Source: Roseateles subflavus
Lineage (GTDB): Bacteria > Pseudomonadota > Gammaproteobacteria > Burkholderiales > Burkholderiaceae_C
Direction: 5' to 3'
Length of the DNA: 64,000 bases
NCBI RefSeq assembly: GCF_030285365.1
Contig: NZ_JASVDS010000004.1
Span: forward strand, 248,001 to 312,000
Positions 21,633-32,350 of the stretch are shown here, piece after piece. The position numbers were made by a program, and so were the translations under genes. Position 1 is the first letter of the stretch, and every line of letters starts with the position of its first letter. Below the pieces are notes generated by a model. It was given only the letters and a program-made list of their open reading frames with translations, did not search any database and was not told the origin of the DNA.

Positions 21633-24593
21633 ATGGCCGTGACCACCGTCGCCCAGTTTGCTGCAGAGCTGAACAGGCCTGCCAGCACGCTGCTTGAGCA
21701 GCTTCAAGCTGCCGGCGTCAAGAAGGCGTCTGCCGAAGATGCGCTCAACGAAGCCGACAAGGAGCGGCTGCTGGACTACCTGCGCACCGCGCACGGCACC
21801 AGCAGCGCCGAACGTAAGAAGATCACGCTGACCCGCAAGTCCACCAGCGAGATCAAGCAGGCCGATGCCAGCGGCAAGGCCCGCACCATCCAGGTCGAGG
21901 TGCGCAAGAAGCGCGTGTTCGTCAAGCGTGACGACGCCTCCGGCGTGGACGAGTCCAATCTGCAGGCCGAGCAGGAAGCCGAGCTGCAGCGCCGCGAGGA
22001 AGAAGCCCGCGCCCAGGCCGACGCCCTGCGCAAGCAGGAAGAGGAGCTGGCGGCCCGCATGCGTGAGCGTGAGGAGACCGAGCGCCGCGCCCGCGAAGCC
22101 GAAGAGCAGCGCCGCCGCGACGAAGAGGCCCGCGTGGCCGCCGAGGCGCAAGCCAAGGCCGCTGCCGAAGCCGCCGCCAAGGCTGCTGCCGAGGCCGCCG
22201 CCAAGGCCGCCGCCGAAGCTGCCGCCAAGGCCGCCGCTGAAGGCAAGCCGGCCCCGGCCGCTGCTGCACCGGCACCGGCACCGGCTCCTGCGCCCGCTCC
22301 CGTGGCCGCGCCCGCCGCACCGGTGGCTGCCGCGCCCGTCGAGCCGCCCAAGCCTCAGCTGCGTGTCGTGAAGGCCGGCGACAGCGCCGCCGACGAGAAG
22401 CAGCGCCAGGCCGACCTCGAGCGCCGCCGCAAGGCCGCCGAGGCCGAGGCTGCCGCCATCCGCGCGATGATGAATGCACCCAAGAAGGTGCTGGTCGCGA
22501 AGAAGGAAGAGCCCAAGCCTGTCGAGCCCGCGAAGGAAATCAAGGGCACCATCCACAAGAAGGTCGGCGCTCCGGGCGCCGCGCCTGCCGGTGCCACCGC
22601 CGGTGCCGGCGCCAAGCCGGGCGACAAGAAGTCCGTCAAGAGCGAGAAGCTGTCGTCCAGCTGGGCCGATGACGCCGCCAAGAAGCGCGGCCTCAAGACC
22701 CGCGGTGACACCGCACCCGCCGGCGCCTCGCGCAGCCCGGGCTGGCGCGCGCCCAAGGGTGGCGCAGGCCGCCGTGGCGACCGCAACGACCGTGGCGGTC
22801 ATGGCAACTTCTCGGCGCCGTCGGAACCCGTGGTGCAAGAGGTCCACATCCCCGAGACCATCTCGGTGGCGGACCTGGCCCACAAGATGTCCATCAAGGC
22901 CTCCGAGGTCATCAAGAAGCTGATGCTGCTGGGCCAGATGGTCACCATCAACCAGCAGCTGGACCAGGAAACGGCCATGATCGTGGTCGAGGAAATGGGC
23001 CACAAGGCGTTTGCCGCCAAGCTGGACGATCCGGATGCCTTCCTGGAAGAAGAGGGCGCCGACGCCGACAAGGAACACGAGCTGCTGCCGCGCGCGCCGG
23101 TCGTGACCGTCATGGGTCACGTCGACCACGGCAAGACCTCGCTGCTGGACTACATCCGCCGTGCCCGCGTGGCCGCGGGCGAAGCCGGCGGCATCACGCA
23201 GCACATCGGCGCCTACCACGTCGACACGCCGCGCGGCATGATCAGCTTCCTGGACACCCCGGGTCACGAGGCCTTCACGGCCATGCGTGCCCGCGGTGCC
23301 AAGGCGACCGACATAGTCATCCTGGTCGTTGCGGCCGATGACGGCGTCATGCCGCAGACCAAGGAAGCCATCCACCATGCCAAGGCGGCCGGCGTGCCCC
23401 TGGTCGTGGCGATCAACAAGATCGACAAGCCCGGTGCCAACCTGGACCGCGTGAAGAGCGAGCTGGTGGCCGAGGAAGTGGTGCCGGAAGAGTTCGGCGG
23501 CGATTCCCCGTTCGTGCCCGTGTCCGCCAAGACCGGCGAGGGCGTCGATGCCCTGCTGGAACAGGTGCTGCTGCAGGCCGAAGTGCTGGAGCTGACGGCG
23601 CCCGTGGCCTCCATGGCCAAGGGTCTCGTGATCGAAGCCAAGCTGGACAAGGGCCGCGGCCCCGTGGCCACGGTGCTGGTGCAGAGCGGCACGCTCAAGC
23701 GCGGCGACGTGGTGCTGGCCGGTTCGACCTACGGCCGTGTGCGCGCCATGCTGGACGAGGACGGCAAGCCGTCCCAGGAAGCCGGTCCGTCCATCCCCGT
23801 GGAAATCCAGGGCCTGACCGAAGTGCCGCAGGCCGGTGACGAGTTCATGGTGCTGGCCGACGAGCGCCGCGCCCGTGAAGTGGCCACCTTCCGCCAAGGC
23901 AAGTACCGCGACGTCAAGCTGGCCAAGCAGCAGGCCGCCAAGCTGGAGAACATGTTCTCCGACATGGCTGCCGGCGATGTCCAGACCCTGCCGCTGATCA
24001 TCAAGGCCGACGTGCAAGGCTCGCAGGAAGCCCTGGCGGCCTCGCTGCTCAAGCTGTCGACCGACGAGGTCAAGGTGCAGATCGTGCACGCCGCCGTGGG
24101 TGGCATCAGCGAGTCCGACGTCAACCTGGCGATCGCCTCCAAGGCCATCATCATCGGCTTCAACACCCGTGCTGACGCGGGTGCCCGCAAGCTGGCCGAG
24201 CACAACGGCGTCGACCTGCGCTACTACAACATCATCTACGACGCCGTGGATGAGGTGAAGGCAGCGATGGGCGGCATGCTGGCGCCGGAGCAGAAGGAAG
24301 AAGCGCTCGGTACCGCCGAGATCCGCATGGTCTTCGTGGCCTCCAAGATCGGCACGGTGGCCGGCTCCATGGTCACGTCCGGCCTGGTGCGCCGCAACGC
24401 CAAGTTCCGCCTGCTGCGCGACAACATCGTCATCTACACGGGCGAGGTCGAATCCGTCCGCCGCGAGAAGGACGACGTCAAGGAAGTCAAGGAAGGCTTC
24501 GAGTGCGGTATCAAGCTCAAGAACTACAGCGACATCGCTGAGGGCGATCAGCTCGAGTTCTTTGAAATCAAGGAAGTGGCGCGTACGCTGTAA
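21633..24593 (+). CDS. infB: Translation initiation factor IF-2
   Basis: A 986-residue GTPase that places initiator tRNA on the 30S subunit. Domains: an IF2_N domain at 1-55, a long charged and Ala-rich linker (about 110-400, with [12 protein letters not shown]-type repeats around 175-205), a second IF2_N domain near 405-455, then the G domain with GHVDHGKTS (about 494-502), DTPGHE and NKID, and the C-terminal domains. The repetitive DNA at 22140-22260 encodes this linker. Located in the conserved nusA-infB-rbfA order. Confidence 0.97.
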   Translation: MAVTTVAQFAAELNRPASTLLEQLQAAGVKKASAEDALNEADKERLLDYLRTAHGTSSAERKKITLTRKSTSEIKQADASGKARTIQVEVRKKRVFVKRDDASGVDESNLQAEQEAELQRREEEARAQADALRKQEEELAARMREREETERRAREAEEQRRRDEEARVAAEAQAKAAAEAAAKAAAEAAAKAAAEAAAKAAAEGKPAPAAAAPAPAPAPAPAPVAAPAAPVAAAPVEPPKPQLRVVKAGDSAADEKQRQADLERRRKAAEAEAAAIRAMMNAPKKVLVAKKEEPKPVEPAKEIKGTIHKKVGAPGAAPAGATAGAGAKPGDKKSVKSEKLSSSWADDAAKKRGLKTRGDTAPAGASRSPGWRAPKGGAGRRGDRNDRGGHGNFSAPSEPVVQEVHIPETISVADLAHKMSIKASEVIKKLMLLGQMVTINQQLDQETAMIVVEEMGHKAFAAKLDDPDAFLEEEGADADKEHELLPRAPVVTVMGHVDHGKTSLLDYIRRARVAAGEAGGITQHIGAYHVDTPRGMISFLDTPGHEAFTAMRARGAKATDIVILVVAADDGVMPQTKEAIHHAKAAGVPLVVAINKIDKPGANLDRVKSELVAEEVVPEEFGGDSPFVPVSAKTGEGVDALLEQVLLQAEVLELTAPVASMAKGLVIEAKLDKGRGPVATVLVQSGTLKRGDVVLAGSTYGRVRAMLDEDGKPSQEAGPSIPVEIQGLTEVPQAGDEFMVLADERRAREVATFRQGKYRDVKLAKQQAAKLENMFSDMAAGDVQTLPLIIKADVQGSQEALAASLLKLSTDEVKVQIVHAAVGGISESDVNLAIASKAIIIGFNTRADAGARKLAEHNGVDLRYYNIIYDAVDEVKAAMGGMLAPEQKEEALGTAEIRMVFVASKIGTVAGSMVTSGLVRRNAKFRLLRDNIVIYTGEVESVRREKDDVKEVKEGFECGIKLKNYSDIAEGDQLEFFEIKEVARTL

Positions 24594-24615
24594 CAAGGCA
24601 AGCGGGCCTCGGCCG

Positions 24616-24649
24616 ACAAACCCCGCCTCAGCAATGCGGCGGGGTTTGT
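24616..24649 (+). terminator. Hairpin between infB and rbfA
   Basis: ACAAACCCCGC (24616-24626) and GCGGGGTTTGT (24639-24649) form a perfect 11-bp stem with a 12-base loop. No U-run follows, so partial termination or mRNA processing is more likely than a full stop. Confidence 0.5.
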
Positions 24650-24667
24650 GCTTGAAAGGAATCCACC

Positions 24668-25051
24668 ATGCGACACAAGCGTTCCATTCCCAACCGCGGC
24701 TTCCGGGTGGCCGACCAGATCCAGCGCGATCTCTCCGAGCTCATCCGTGAGCTCAAGGATCCCCGCGTCGGCATGGCCACGGTCAATGCCGTCGAGGTGA
24801 CGCCGGACTACGCCCACGCCAAGGTCTTCTTCTCGGTGCTGGTCGGTGATCCGGAAGCGTCGGCGGAGGCCCTGAACGAGGCTGCCGGCTTCCTGCGCAA
24901 CGGCCTGTTCAAGCGCCTGCAGATCCACACCGTCCCGACCCTGCATTTCCATTACGACCGCAGCATCGAGCGCGCGGCCGAGATGAGCAGCCTGATCGCC
25001 AAGGCCAATGCCACCCGCGTGAAGGACGAAGACGACGACCGCGAGGACTGA
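24668..25051 (+). CDS. rbfA: 30S ribosome-binding factor RbfA
   Basis: A 127-residue KH-fold protein for 16S rRNA maturation. Typical segments: [25 protein letters not shown] and [14 protein letters not shown], with a charged C-terminal tail (KDEDDDRED). It follows infB after an intergenic hairpin and precedes truB by 36 bases. Confidence 0.96.
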   Translation: MRHKRSIPNRGFRVADQIQRDLSELIRELKDPRVGMATVNAVEVTPDYAHAKVFFSVLVGDPEASAEALNEAAGFLRNGLFKRLQIHTVPTLHFHYDRSIERAAEMSSLIAKANATRVKDEDDDRED

Positions 25052-25087
25052 GCCGCGCGCCGACTCGCCATCCCGAAGAAGAGACTC

Positions 25088-26086
25088 TTGAGCAGTTCCA
25101 CCGACTTCGCCCCCGAGCAGGCGCCCGCAGCGCCGGCCCGTGCCCCGCGCCAGCGCATCCAGCGCCGGCCGGTGCACGGCGTGCTCCTGCTGGACAAGCC
25201 CCTGGGCCTGTCCAGCAACGATGCATTGCAGAAGGCGAAGTGGCTGCTGCGTGCCGAGAAGGCGGGCCATACCGGCACGCTGGACCCGCTCGCGACCGGC
25301 CTGCTGCCGCTGTGCTTCGGTGCGGGCACCAAGTTCAGCCAGGTCAGCCTCGACGCCGACAAGGCCTACGAGGCCGTGCTGCAGCTGGGCGTGAAGACCA
25401 GCACCGGCGACGCCGAGGGCGAGGTGCTGGAGCGCCGCCCGGTGGCGGTCACCCGCGAGCAGATCGAGGCCGCCTGCGCGGCCTTCACGGGCGAGATCGA
25501 CCAGGTCCCGCCCATGCACTCGGCGCTCAAGCACGAGGGCAAGGCGCTCTACGACTACGCACGGCAGGGCATCACCATCGAGCGCCCGGCCCGCCGCGTC
25601 ACCATTCATCGCATCGACATCCTGGATTGGCAGGATGGCGAGGCACAACAACTTCGCATTGCCGTGCGCTGCACCAAGGGGACGTACATCCGGACCCTGG
25701 GTGAGGACATCGGCGAGCGGCTGGGCTGTGGCGCGCACTTGAGCGCGCTGCGGCGCACCGGCAGTGGTCCGCTGCGCGTCGAGGATGCCATCACCCTGGA
25801 CGCCCTGGCGGCCATGAGTGAGGACGAGCGACTGGCGCTCCTGCGCCCGCCGGACAGCCTGCTGCAGGACTGGCCCGCTCTCCGGCTGGATGCCGGCGAG
25901 GCCGGGCGATTCCTCTCCGGGCTGCGGCGTCGCGTTGCCGCCGCGGATGCCGGGCAGGTCAGGGTCTACGGACCCGAACCTCAAGCATTCCTGGGCAGCG
26001 CACATGTGAAGGCCGGCGAGCTGATCGCCGATCGGCTGCTGAGTCCGCAGGAGGTGCAGTCCCTCCTGGCCGGGCCCGGCGCCTGA
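25088..26086 (+). CDS. truB: tRNA pseudouridine(55) synthase TruB
   Basis: A 332-residue pseudouridine synthase acting on U55 of the tRNA T-loop. The catalytic Asp66 is in AGHTGTLDPLATGLLPLCFG; KGTYIRTL and the C-terminal PUA-like part are also seen. A TTG start at 25088 with an upstream AAGAAGAG ribosome site is used, giving an N-terminal extension of about 25 residues rich in Ala/Pro; a later start cannot be excluded. Adjacent to rbfA, as in many proteobacteria. Confidence 0.95.
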   Translation: MSSSTDFAPEQAPAAPARAPRQRIQRRPVHGVLLLDKPLGLSSNDALQKAKWLLRAEKAGHTGTLDPLATGLLPLCFGAGTKFSQVSLDADKAYEAVLQLGVKTSTGDAEGEVLERRPVAVTREQIEAACAAFTGEIDQVPPMHSALKHEGKALYDYARQGITIERPARRVTIHRIDILDWQDGEAQQLRIAVRCTKGTYIRTLGEDIGERLGCGAHLSALRRTGSGPLRVEDAITLDALAAMSEDERLALLRPPDSLLQDWPALRLDAGEAGRFLSGLRRRVAAADAGQVRVYGPEPQAFLGSAHVKAGELIADRLLSPQEVQSLLAGPGA

Positions 26087-26177
26087 TCCGGCTGACCTCC
26101 CGGCCACACCGGCCCAACGACTGCCACGCGGCGGCACTTCGGTACCGCGCCGCAAGACGATTACCTAGCGAGCATTT

Positions 26178-28010
26178 ATGAGCACCCAAATCCGCAACAT
26201 CGCCATCATTGCCCACGTTGACCATGGCAAGACCACCATGGTGGACCAGCTGCTGCGTCAGAGCGGCACCTTTGCCGACCACGAGAAGGTCGTCGACACC
26301 GTCATGGACAGCAATGCCATCGAACGCGAGCGCGGCATCACCATCCTGGCGAAGAACTGCGCCGTGTCCTGGGAAGGCACGCACATCAACATCGTGGACA
26401 CCCCGGGCCACGCGGACTTCGGCGGCGAAGTGGAGCGCGCCCTGTCCATGGTGGACGGCGTGGTGCTGCTGATCGACGCGCAGGAAGGCCCGATGCCCCA
26501 GACCCGCTTCGTGACCAAGAAGGCCCTGGCCCTCGGCCTGCGCCCCATCGTGGTCGTGAACAAGGTGGACAAGCCCGGTGCCAAGCCGGATGCCGTCATC
26601 AACGCCGCCTTCGACCTGTTCGACAAGCTGGGCGCCACCGACGAGCAGCTGGACTTCCCCGTGGTCTACGCCTCGGGCATCAACGGCTGGACCTCGCTGG
26701 AAGAGGGCGAGCCCGGCGCGCAGTGGGGCCCCGACATGTCGGCCCTGTTCAACACCATCCTGAAGCACGTGCCGGCGCAGAAGGGTGACCCCAACGCCCC
26801 GCTGCAGCTGCAGATCTCGGCGCTGGACTTCTCGACCTTCGTCGGCCGCATCGGCGTGGGCCGCATCAGCCAGGGCACCATCAAGCCCGGCATGAACGTG
26901 GCCGTGATGGAAGGCCCGGATGGCAAGACCATCACCGGCCGCATCAACCAGGTGCTGACCTTCCAGGGTCTGGACCGCGTGCAGGTCACCGAGGCCGGCC
27001 CGGGCAACATCGTGCTGGTCAACGGCATCGACGAAGTGGGCATCGGCGTGACGGTCACCGACCCGGTGAACCCCCAGCCGCTGCCCATGCTGAAGGTCGA
27101 CGAGCCGACCCTCACGATGAACTTCTGCGTCAACACCAGCCCGCTGGCCGGCCGTGAAGGCAAGTTCGTGACCAGCCGCCAGCTGTGGGACCGCCTGCAG
27201 AAGGAACTGCAGCACAACGTGGCCCTGCGCGTGAAGGAAACCGACGAGGACGGCATCTTCGAGGTCTGCGGCCGGGGCGAACTGCACCTGACCATCCTGC
27301 TGGAAAACATGCGCCGTGAAGGCTATGAGCTGGCCGTGTCCAAGCCCCGCGTGATGTTCAAGGACATCGACGGCGTGAAGTCCGAGCCGATGGAGCTGGT
27401 GACGGCCGACGTGGAAGAAATCCACCAGGGCGGCGTCATGCAGGCGCTGGGCCTGCGCAAGGGCGACCTCGTCAACATGGAGCCGGACGGCCACGGCCGC
27501 GTGCGCCTCGAGTACCGCATCCCGGCTCGCGGCCTGATCGGCTTCTCGAACGAGTTCATGAACCTGACGCGCGGCTCGGGCCTGATCTCCTCCATCTTCG
27601 ACGGCTACGAGCCCCACAAGGGCGAGATCGGCGGTCGCAAGAACGGCGTGCTGATCTCGATGGACGCCGGTGAGATCTTCACCTACGCCCTGGGCAAGCT
27701 CGATGACCGCGGCCGCATGTTCGTGAAGGCCAACGATCCGGTCTACGAAGGCATGATCGTCGGCATCCACAACCGCGAGAACGATCTGGTCGTCAACGCC
27801 ACCCGCACCAAGCAGCTGACCAACTTCCGCGTCAGCGGCAAGGAAGACGCCATCAAGATCACGCCGCCGATCGACCTCACGCTCGAGTACGGCGTGGACT
27901 TCATCGACGACGACGAGCTGGTCGAGATCACGCCCAAGAGCGTGCGTCTGCGCAAGCGCTATCTGGTCGAGCACGAGCGCAAGCGCATGTCGCGCGAATC
28001 CGCAGCCTGA
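26178..28010 (+). CDS. typA: Translational GTPase TypA/BipA
   Basis: A 610-residue elongation-factor-like GTPase that binds ribosomes and affects assembly and stress growth. G1 AHVDHGKTT (residues 12-20), G2 with RERGITI, G3 [11 protein letters not shown] and G4 NKVDKPGA are present, followed by beta-barrel, EF-G-like domains and the BipA-specific C-terminal domain ([15 protein letters not shown]). Full length for the family. Followed by a terminator at 28104. Confidence 0.97.
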   Translation: MSTQIRNIAIIAHVDHGKTTMVDQLLRQSGTFADHEKVVDTVMDSNAIERERGITILAKNCAVSWEGTHINIVDTPGHADFGGEVERALSMVDGVVLLIDAQEGPMPQTRFVTKKALALGLRPIVVVNKVDKPGAKPDAVINAAFDLFDKLGATDEQLDFPVVYASGINGWTSLEEGEPGAQWGPDMSALFNTILKHVPAQKGDPNAPLQLQISALDFSTFVGRIGVGRISQGTIKPGMNVAVMEGPDGKTITGRINQVLTFQGLDRVQVTEAGPGNIVLVNGIDEVGIGVTVTDPVNPQPLPMLKVDEPTLTMNFCVNTSPLAGREGKFVTSRQLWDRLQKELQHNVALRVKETDEDGIFEVCGRGELHLTILLENMRREGYELAVSKPRVMFKDIDGVKSEPMELVTADVEEIHQGGVMQALGLRKGDLVNMEPDGHGRVRLEYRIPARGLIGFSNEFMNLTRGSGLISSIFDGYEPHKGEIGGRKNGVLISMDAGEIFTYALGKLDDRGRMFVKANDPVYEGMIVGIHNRENDLVVNATRTKQLTNFRVSGKEDAIKITPPIDLTLEYGVDFIDDDELVEITPKSVRLRKRYLVEHERKRMSRESAA

Positions 28011-28103
28011 GGGCTGCGGCTTCCCGCGCCATGCGTTGCGCTTTGCGCGGGAATTGGGCTCCCCCAGCCCCCTCCGAGAGAGGGTTCTAGCCAGATCGTT
28101 GAG

Positions 28104-28127
28104 AGCGGCCCCGGTGGGGCCGCTTTG
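28104..28127 (+). terminator. Rho-independent-like terminator after typA
   Basis: AGCGGCCCC (28104-28112) and GGGGCCGCT (28116-28124) form a nine-bp stem with a three-base loop, followed by a short T stretch. It lies directly before the next gene's start. Confidence 0.7.
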
Positions 28128-28132
28128 TCGTC

Positions 28133-29014
28133 ATGAAGCATCGTCGAGCGGTACTGTTGATGGTTCTGGTGACCCTGCTGTGGAGCACGGCGGGGGTGGT
28201 GTCGCGGCATCTGGAGGCGGCCAAGGGCTTCGAGGTGACGTTCTGGCGCAGCGCGTTCAATGCGCTGTCGCTGGTCGCGGCGCTGTCGTGGATGCGGGGG
28301 GCGGCGTTCTGGCGGCAGCTGCCGCGCACGCCGCGGGCGGTGTGGATCTCGGGGCTGTGCTGGTCGGTGATGTTCACGGCCTTCATGATGGCCATCACCA
28401 TGACCACGGTGGCCAATGTGCTGGTGACGATGGCGCTGGGGCCGCTGCTGACGGCGCTGTTCTCGCGGCTCTTCCTGCACCACCGGCTGCCGCTTCGCAC
28501 CTGGGTGGCCATCGTGCTGGGCAGCGTGGGCATCGCCTGGATGTTCGGGCACGAGATGCAGGGCAGCGCGGCCAGCCTGGCCGGCATGGGCGTGGCGCTG
28601 GCCGTGCCGCTGGCCGCGGCGACGAACTGGACGCTGCTGCAGCGCATCGCCCACGCGGACCCGGCGCTGGAGAAGCCGGACATGCTGCCGGCGGTGCTGA
28701 TCGGGGCGGTGCTCTCCGCGCTGATGACGCTGCCCATGGCCTGGCCCTTCGCGGCCACGGCGCATGACCTGACCCTGCTGGCCGGCCTGGGCCTCACGCA
28801 GCTGGCCATCCCCTGCCTGCTCGTCGTGCGCCTCACCCGCGTGCTGCCCGCGCCCGAAGTGGCGCTGCTGGGCCTGCTGGAGGTGATCTTCGGCGTGCTG
28901 TGGGCCTGGTGGGGTGCGGGGGAAGTCCCGTCTTCCTCGGCCCTCTGGGGTGGTGCTATGGTGCTGGCCGCGCTGGTCGGCAATGAATGGCTGGGCTGGC
29001 GGCGCGCGCGCTGA
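28133..29014 (+). CDS. EamA/DMT-family transporter
   Basis: A 293-residue inner-membrane protein with about ten hydrophobic helices in two EamA repeats (first LMVLVTLLWSTAGVVSRHLE; second AVPLAAATNWTLLQRIA). Members export amino acids, metabolites or drugs; the substrate cannot be predicted. It starts only nine bases after the typA terminator stem, so its promoter must overlap that region or it relies on readthrough. It precedes the hydratase-family gene by 46 bases. Confidence 0.85.
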   Translation: MKHRRAVLLMVLVTLLWSTAGVVSRHLEAAKGFEVTFWRSAFNALSLVAALSWMRGAAFWRQLPRTPRAVWISGLCWSVMFTAFMMAITMTTVANVLVTMALGPLLTALFSRLFLHHRLPLRTWVAIVLGSVGIAWMFGHEMQGSAASLAGMGVALAVPLAAATNWTLLQRIAHADPALEKPDMLPAVLIGAVLSALMTLPMAWPFAATAHDLTLLAGLGLTQLAIPCLLVVRLTRVLPAPEVALLGLLEVIFGVLWAWWGAGEVPSSSALWGGAMVLAALVGNEWLGWRRAR

Positions 29015-29060
29015 GTGCCGAGGAGCGCACACGCGCCCTGAACAAGAAAACGGAGTAGTC

Positions 29061-30179
29061 ATGACGTCCCCCCTGATCCCGCAATTGCAGTCCGAAGGCC
29101 AGATCCTGGCCGAGGTGAACGGCTGCCTGGGCCTGATCACGTTGAACCGGCCGCAGGCGCTCAACGCGCTCTCGCTGGCCATGATCCGCGACCTGACCGC
29201 GCTGCTGAAGGCCTGGGCCGCCGAGCCCGCCATCCAGGCGGTCGCCATCCTGGGCCAGGGCCGCGAGGGCAAGCCGGCGGCATTCTGCGCGGGCGGTGAC
29301 ATCCGCTTCTTCCACCAGGCCGCGCTGGCCGGGGACACGGCACTCGAGGACTTCTTCACCGAGGAGTACGCGCTCAACCACCTGATCCACCGCTTCCCCA
29401 AGCCCTACATCGCCCTGATGGACGGCGTCGTGATGGGCGGCGGCATGGGCATCAGCCAGGGCGCCCGCCTGCGGGTGCTGACCGAGCATTCCAAGCTGGC
29501 CATGCCCGAGACCAACATCGGCCTCTTCCCCGATGTCGGCGGCGGCTTCTTCCTGGGCCAGTGCCCGGGCCACACGGGCGAGTGGCTGGCGCTGACCGGC
29601 CATCCGATCGCCGCGGGCGATGCCATCGAAATGGGCCTGGGCGATGTGTACGTGCAAAGCAGCGTGCTGCCCGAGCTGATCCAGGCCCTGCGCCAGGGCC
29701 CGCAGACCAGCGCCGAGCATGTCGTGGCCACCGTCATGGAACGCGTGGACCTGGCCCCGACGCCGGACCACCGCGAGCTGCGCCAGCAGATCGACCGCCA
29801 CTTCGGCGCTGCCAGCGTGGAGGCGATCATGGCCTCGCTGGCCGCGGACGACAGTGAATGGGCGCGCCACGCGCTGGCCACGCTGCGCAAGCGCTCACCG
29901 CTGATGATGGCCGTGACGCTGGAGCAGGTGCGCCGCGCGCGCACCCTGAGCCTTGCGGACGACCTGCGCATGGAGCGGGACCTCGTGCACCGCTGTTTCC
30001 ACCTGCGCCCGGGTGCCGCCAGCGAGACCGTCGAGGGCATCCGTGCCCTGGCCGTGGACAAGGACCATGCCCCGCGCTGGAATCCGTCCCGCATCGAGGA
30101 CGTGACGCCCGAGATGGTGGCGGCCTTCTTCCAGAGTCCCTGGTCTGCGCAGGATCATCCCCTGAGCGATCTGGCATGA
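29061..30179 (+). CDS. Enoyl-CoA hydratase/isomerase family protein, 3-hydroxyisobutyryl-CoA hydrolase-like
   Basis: A 372-residue crotonase-fold enzyme. [15 protein letters not shown] and the oxyanion-hole segment [21 protein letters not shown], then [18 protein letters not shown], and the long C-terminal extension ([12 protein letters not shown]) match 3-hydroxyisobutyryl-CoA hydrolases of valine breakdown rather than ordinary enoyl-CoA hydratases, which are about 260 residues. The start at 29061 was chosen after a CGGAG ribosome site; a longer frame upstream would overlap the transporter gene. Confidence 0.85.
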   Translation: MTSPLIPQLQSEGQILAEVNGCLGLITLNRPQALNALSLAMIRDLTALLKAWAAEPAIQAVAILGQGREGKPAAFCAGGDIRFFHQAALAGDTALEDFFTEEYALNHLIHRFPKPYIALMDGVVMGGGMGISQGARLRVLTEHSKLAMPETNIGLFPDVGGGFFLGQCPGHTGEWLALTGHPIAAGDAIEMGLGDVYVQSSVLPELIQALRQGPQTSAEHVVATVMERVDLAPTPDHRELRQQIDRHFGAASVEAIMASLAADDSEWARHALATLRKRSPLMMAVTLEQVRRARTLSLADDLRMERDLVHRCFHLRPGAASETVEGIRALAVDKDHAPRWNPSRIEDVTPEMVAAFFQSPWSAQDHPLSDLA

Positions 30180-30291
30180 CCTGACCCTTGCTCCCCGGCG
30201 GGAGCTGGCACCACAATGGCGCGCAGGGCCTACCGGCCCTGACGCGCCTTCGCTTTTGCGAGGCGCCCTTCGATCCCACCAGGAGCGCCGC

Positions 30292-31953
30292 ATGCCCACC
30301 GATATCGAGATTGCCCAGGCCGCCACGCTGCGCAAGATCCTTCCCCTCGCGCAGGAGCGCCTCGGCCTTCACGAAGACGAGCTGGTGCCCTACGGCCACT
30401 ACAAGGCCAAGCTGAGCCTGCCGGCGCTGCGTCGCCTCGAGAAGCTGCCGGTGCGCGGCAAGCTCGTGCTCGTGACGGCCATCACCCCGACCCCGCCGGG
30501 GGAGGGCAAGACCACCACCACGGTGGGCCTGGGCGACGGGCTCAACCGCATCGGCGCCAACACCATCATCTGCCTGCGCGAGCCCTCGCTCGGCCCCTGC
30601 TTCGGCATGAAGGGCGGCGCGGCGGGCGGCGGCCATGCGCAGGTCGTGCCCATGGAGGACATCAACCTCCACTTCACGGGCGACTTCCACGCCATTGCCC
30701 TCGCCAACAACCTGCTGGCCGCGATGCTGGACAACCACATCCACCACGGCAACGTGCTGGGGCTGGACGTGCGCCGCATCAGCTGGCGCCGCGTGGTGGA
30801 CATGAACGACCGTGCGCTGCGCCAGATCACCGCCGCGCTGGGCGGGCCGGGCAACGGCTACCCGCGCGAGGACGGTTTCGACATCGTGGTGGCGTCCGAG
30901 GTCATGGCCATCCTGTGCCTGGCGGATTCCCTGGCCGACCTCAAGCGGCGGCTGGGGCAGATCATCGTGGGCTACACCGCGGACAAGAAGCCCGTCACGG
31001 CCCGCGACCTGCAGGCCGACGGCGCCATGGCCGCGCTGCTCAAGGACGCCATCCAGCCCAACCTCGTGCAGACGCTGGAGGGCCATCCGGCCTTCGTGCA
31101 CGGCGGGCCCTTCGCCAACATCGCGCATGGCTGCAACTCCGTGATGGCGACGCGCACCGCGCTGCGGCTCGCGGACTACGTCGTCACCGAGGCCGGCTTC
31201 GGCGCGGACCTGGGCGCGGAGAAGTTCATCGACATCAAGTGCCGCAAGTCGGGCCTGCAACCGTCCTGCGCGGTGCTCGTCGCGACCATCCGGGCGCTCA
31301 AGCACCACGGGCAGGGCGCCGACGGGCTCGAAGCGCTTCGCCTGGGGCTGCCGAACCTGGAACGCCACGTGCGCAATGTGCAGCAGCACTACCGCCTGCC
31401 GGCCATCGTCTCCATCAACCGCTTCGACGGTGACACGCCGGAGGAGATCGCCCTTGTGGAGGCCGCCTGCGAGCGCCTCGGCGTGCGCTGCGTGCTCGCC
31501 AGCCACTGGGCGCAGGGCGGGGCCGGTGCCGAGGACCTGGCCCGCGCCGTGGTGCAGGCCTGCGAGGGCAGCGCGCCGCCGCTGGGCCTGTTGTACGAGG
31601 ACAGCGACAGCCTCGCCGCCAAGCTGAACGCCGTGGCCACGCGCATCTATGGCGCAGACGGCGTGGACGTCGAGCCCGCGGCGGCGAAGCAGCTCGAGGA
31701 GGTCACGGCGCTGGGCTACGGCCACCTGCCGGTGTGCATCGCCAAGACGCAGTACTCCTTCAGCAGCGACGCCAAGCGTCTGGGTGCACCCGAGGGGCAC
31801 CGACTGCGCGTGCGCGAGCTGCGCCTGCATGCCGGGGCGGAGTTCGTCACCGCCATCTGCGGGGACATCATGACCATGCCCGGCCTGCCGCGCTCGCCGG
31901 CGGCCGAACGCATCGGGCTGGACGACGGCGGGCGCATCCACGGCCTGTTCTGA
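30292..31953 (+). CDS. fhs: Formate-tetrahydrofolate ligase
   Basis: A 553-residue enzyme that makes 10-formyl-tetrahydrofolate from formate, THF and ATP. The P-loop [18 protein letters not shown] (about 67-84), [35 protein letters not shown], and the C-terminal [19 protein letters not shown] are all family signatures. The Met at 30292 gives the usual length and has an AGGAGCG ribosome site. Single gene. Confidence 0.95.
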   Translation: MPTDIEIAQAATLRKILPLAQERLGLHEDELVPYGHYKAKLSLPALRRLEKLPVRGKLVLVTAITPTPPGEGKTTTTVGLGDGLNRIGANTIICLREPSLGPCFGMKGGAAGGGHAQVVPMEDINLHFTGDFHAIALANNLLAAMLDNHIHHGNVLGLDVRRISWRRVVDMNDRALRQITAALGGPGNGYPREDGFDIVVASEVMAILCLADSLADLKRRLGQIIVGYTADKKPVTARDLQADGAMAALLKDAIQPNLVQTLEGHPAFVHGGPFANIAHGCNSVMATRTALRLADYVVTEAGFGADLGAEKFIDIKCRKSGLQPSCAVLVATIRALKHHGQGADGLEALRLGLPNLERHVRNVQQHYRLPAIVSINRFDGDTPEEIALVEAACERLGVRCVLASHWAQGGAGAEDLARAVVQACEGSAPPLGLLYEDSDSLAAKLNAVATRIYGADGVDVEPAAAKQLEEVTALGYGHLPVCIAKTQYSFSSDAKRLGAPEGHRLRVRELRLHAGAEFVTAICGDIMTMPGLPRSPAAERIGLDDGGRIHGLF

Positions 31954-32350
31954 AGCGGGACACCCCGGCCCCGCGGGGCGTGCACTGCCAAGGGTAGGCA
32001 CGGGGCCGCGGCGGCCCGGGCCTGCCGATACTCCCTCAGGCGCGGCGAAGCCATGGCTTCGGGCGCCAGGGCCCGCCGCCGTGCGCACCTCGTCGCGAGG
32101 CGGCCGCATGCATCAACCACAACAGGCCAGGGAGCTTCGGCGCAGGCCGCCGGGGCAGGGGATCTCTCGGTGTTTTTGCAGGGCAGTCCGGGTCGCACCA
32201 CGACCCAGGCCGCCTCCATCAACCCTGGACGCGCGCCCTGACGGCGGCGTCCAACGGCAGGCCGCAAGTCCCGCGCGGCCGGCACCGCTGCAGTCCCGGG
32301 TGGCGTCGGACGCTGCTGTCTTGCTGCCTGCGTCATCGCAGGAGATCGAG
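31954..32350. other. Intergenic region before the carboxypeptidase gene
   Basis: No gene was recognised in these 397 bases. It contains a perfect 16-bp palindrome, CGAAGCCATGGCTTCG, at 32046-32061, and several GC-rich hairpins such as GGCCCCGCGGGGC just after fhs that may help to terminate it. Confidence 0.4.

Noticed and set aside
22140-22260. Tandem GCC/GCT-rich repeats that could look like a repeat array
   Set aside because: They encode the Ala/Lys/Glu-rich linker of IF-2 in frame; there are no spacers or palindromic units as in CRISPR.
21264-24596. A very long open frame antisense to infB (over 1100 codons), and similar long antisense frames opposite the exosortase genes, the decarboxylase at 15.6 kb, typA, fhs and phospholipase C
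   Set aside because: These are by-products of high GC and few stop codons. The translations are His/Arg/Gly/Ala/Leu-rich without domains, while the opposite strand carries recognisable complete proteins.
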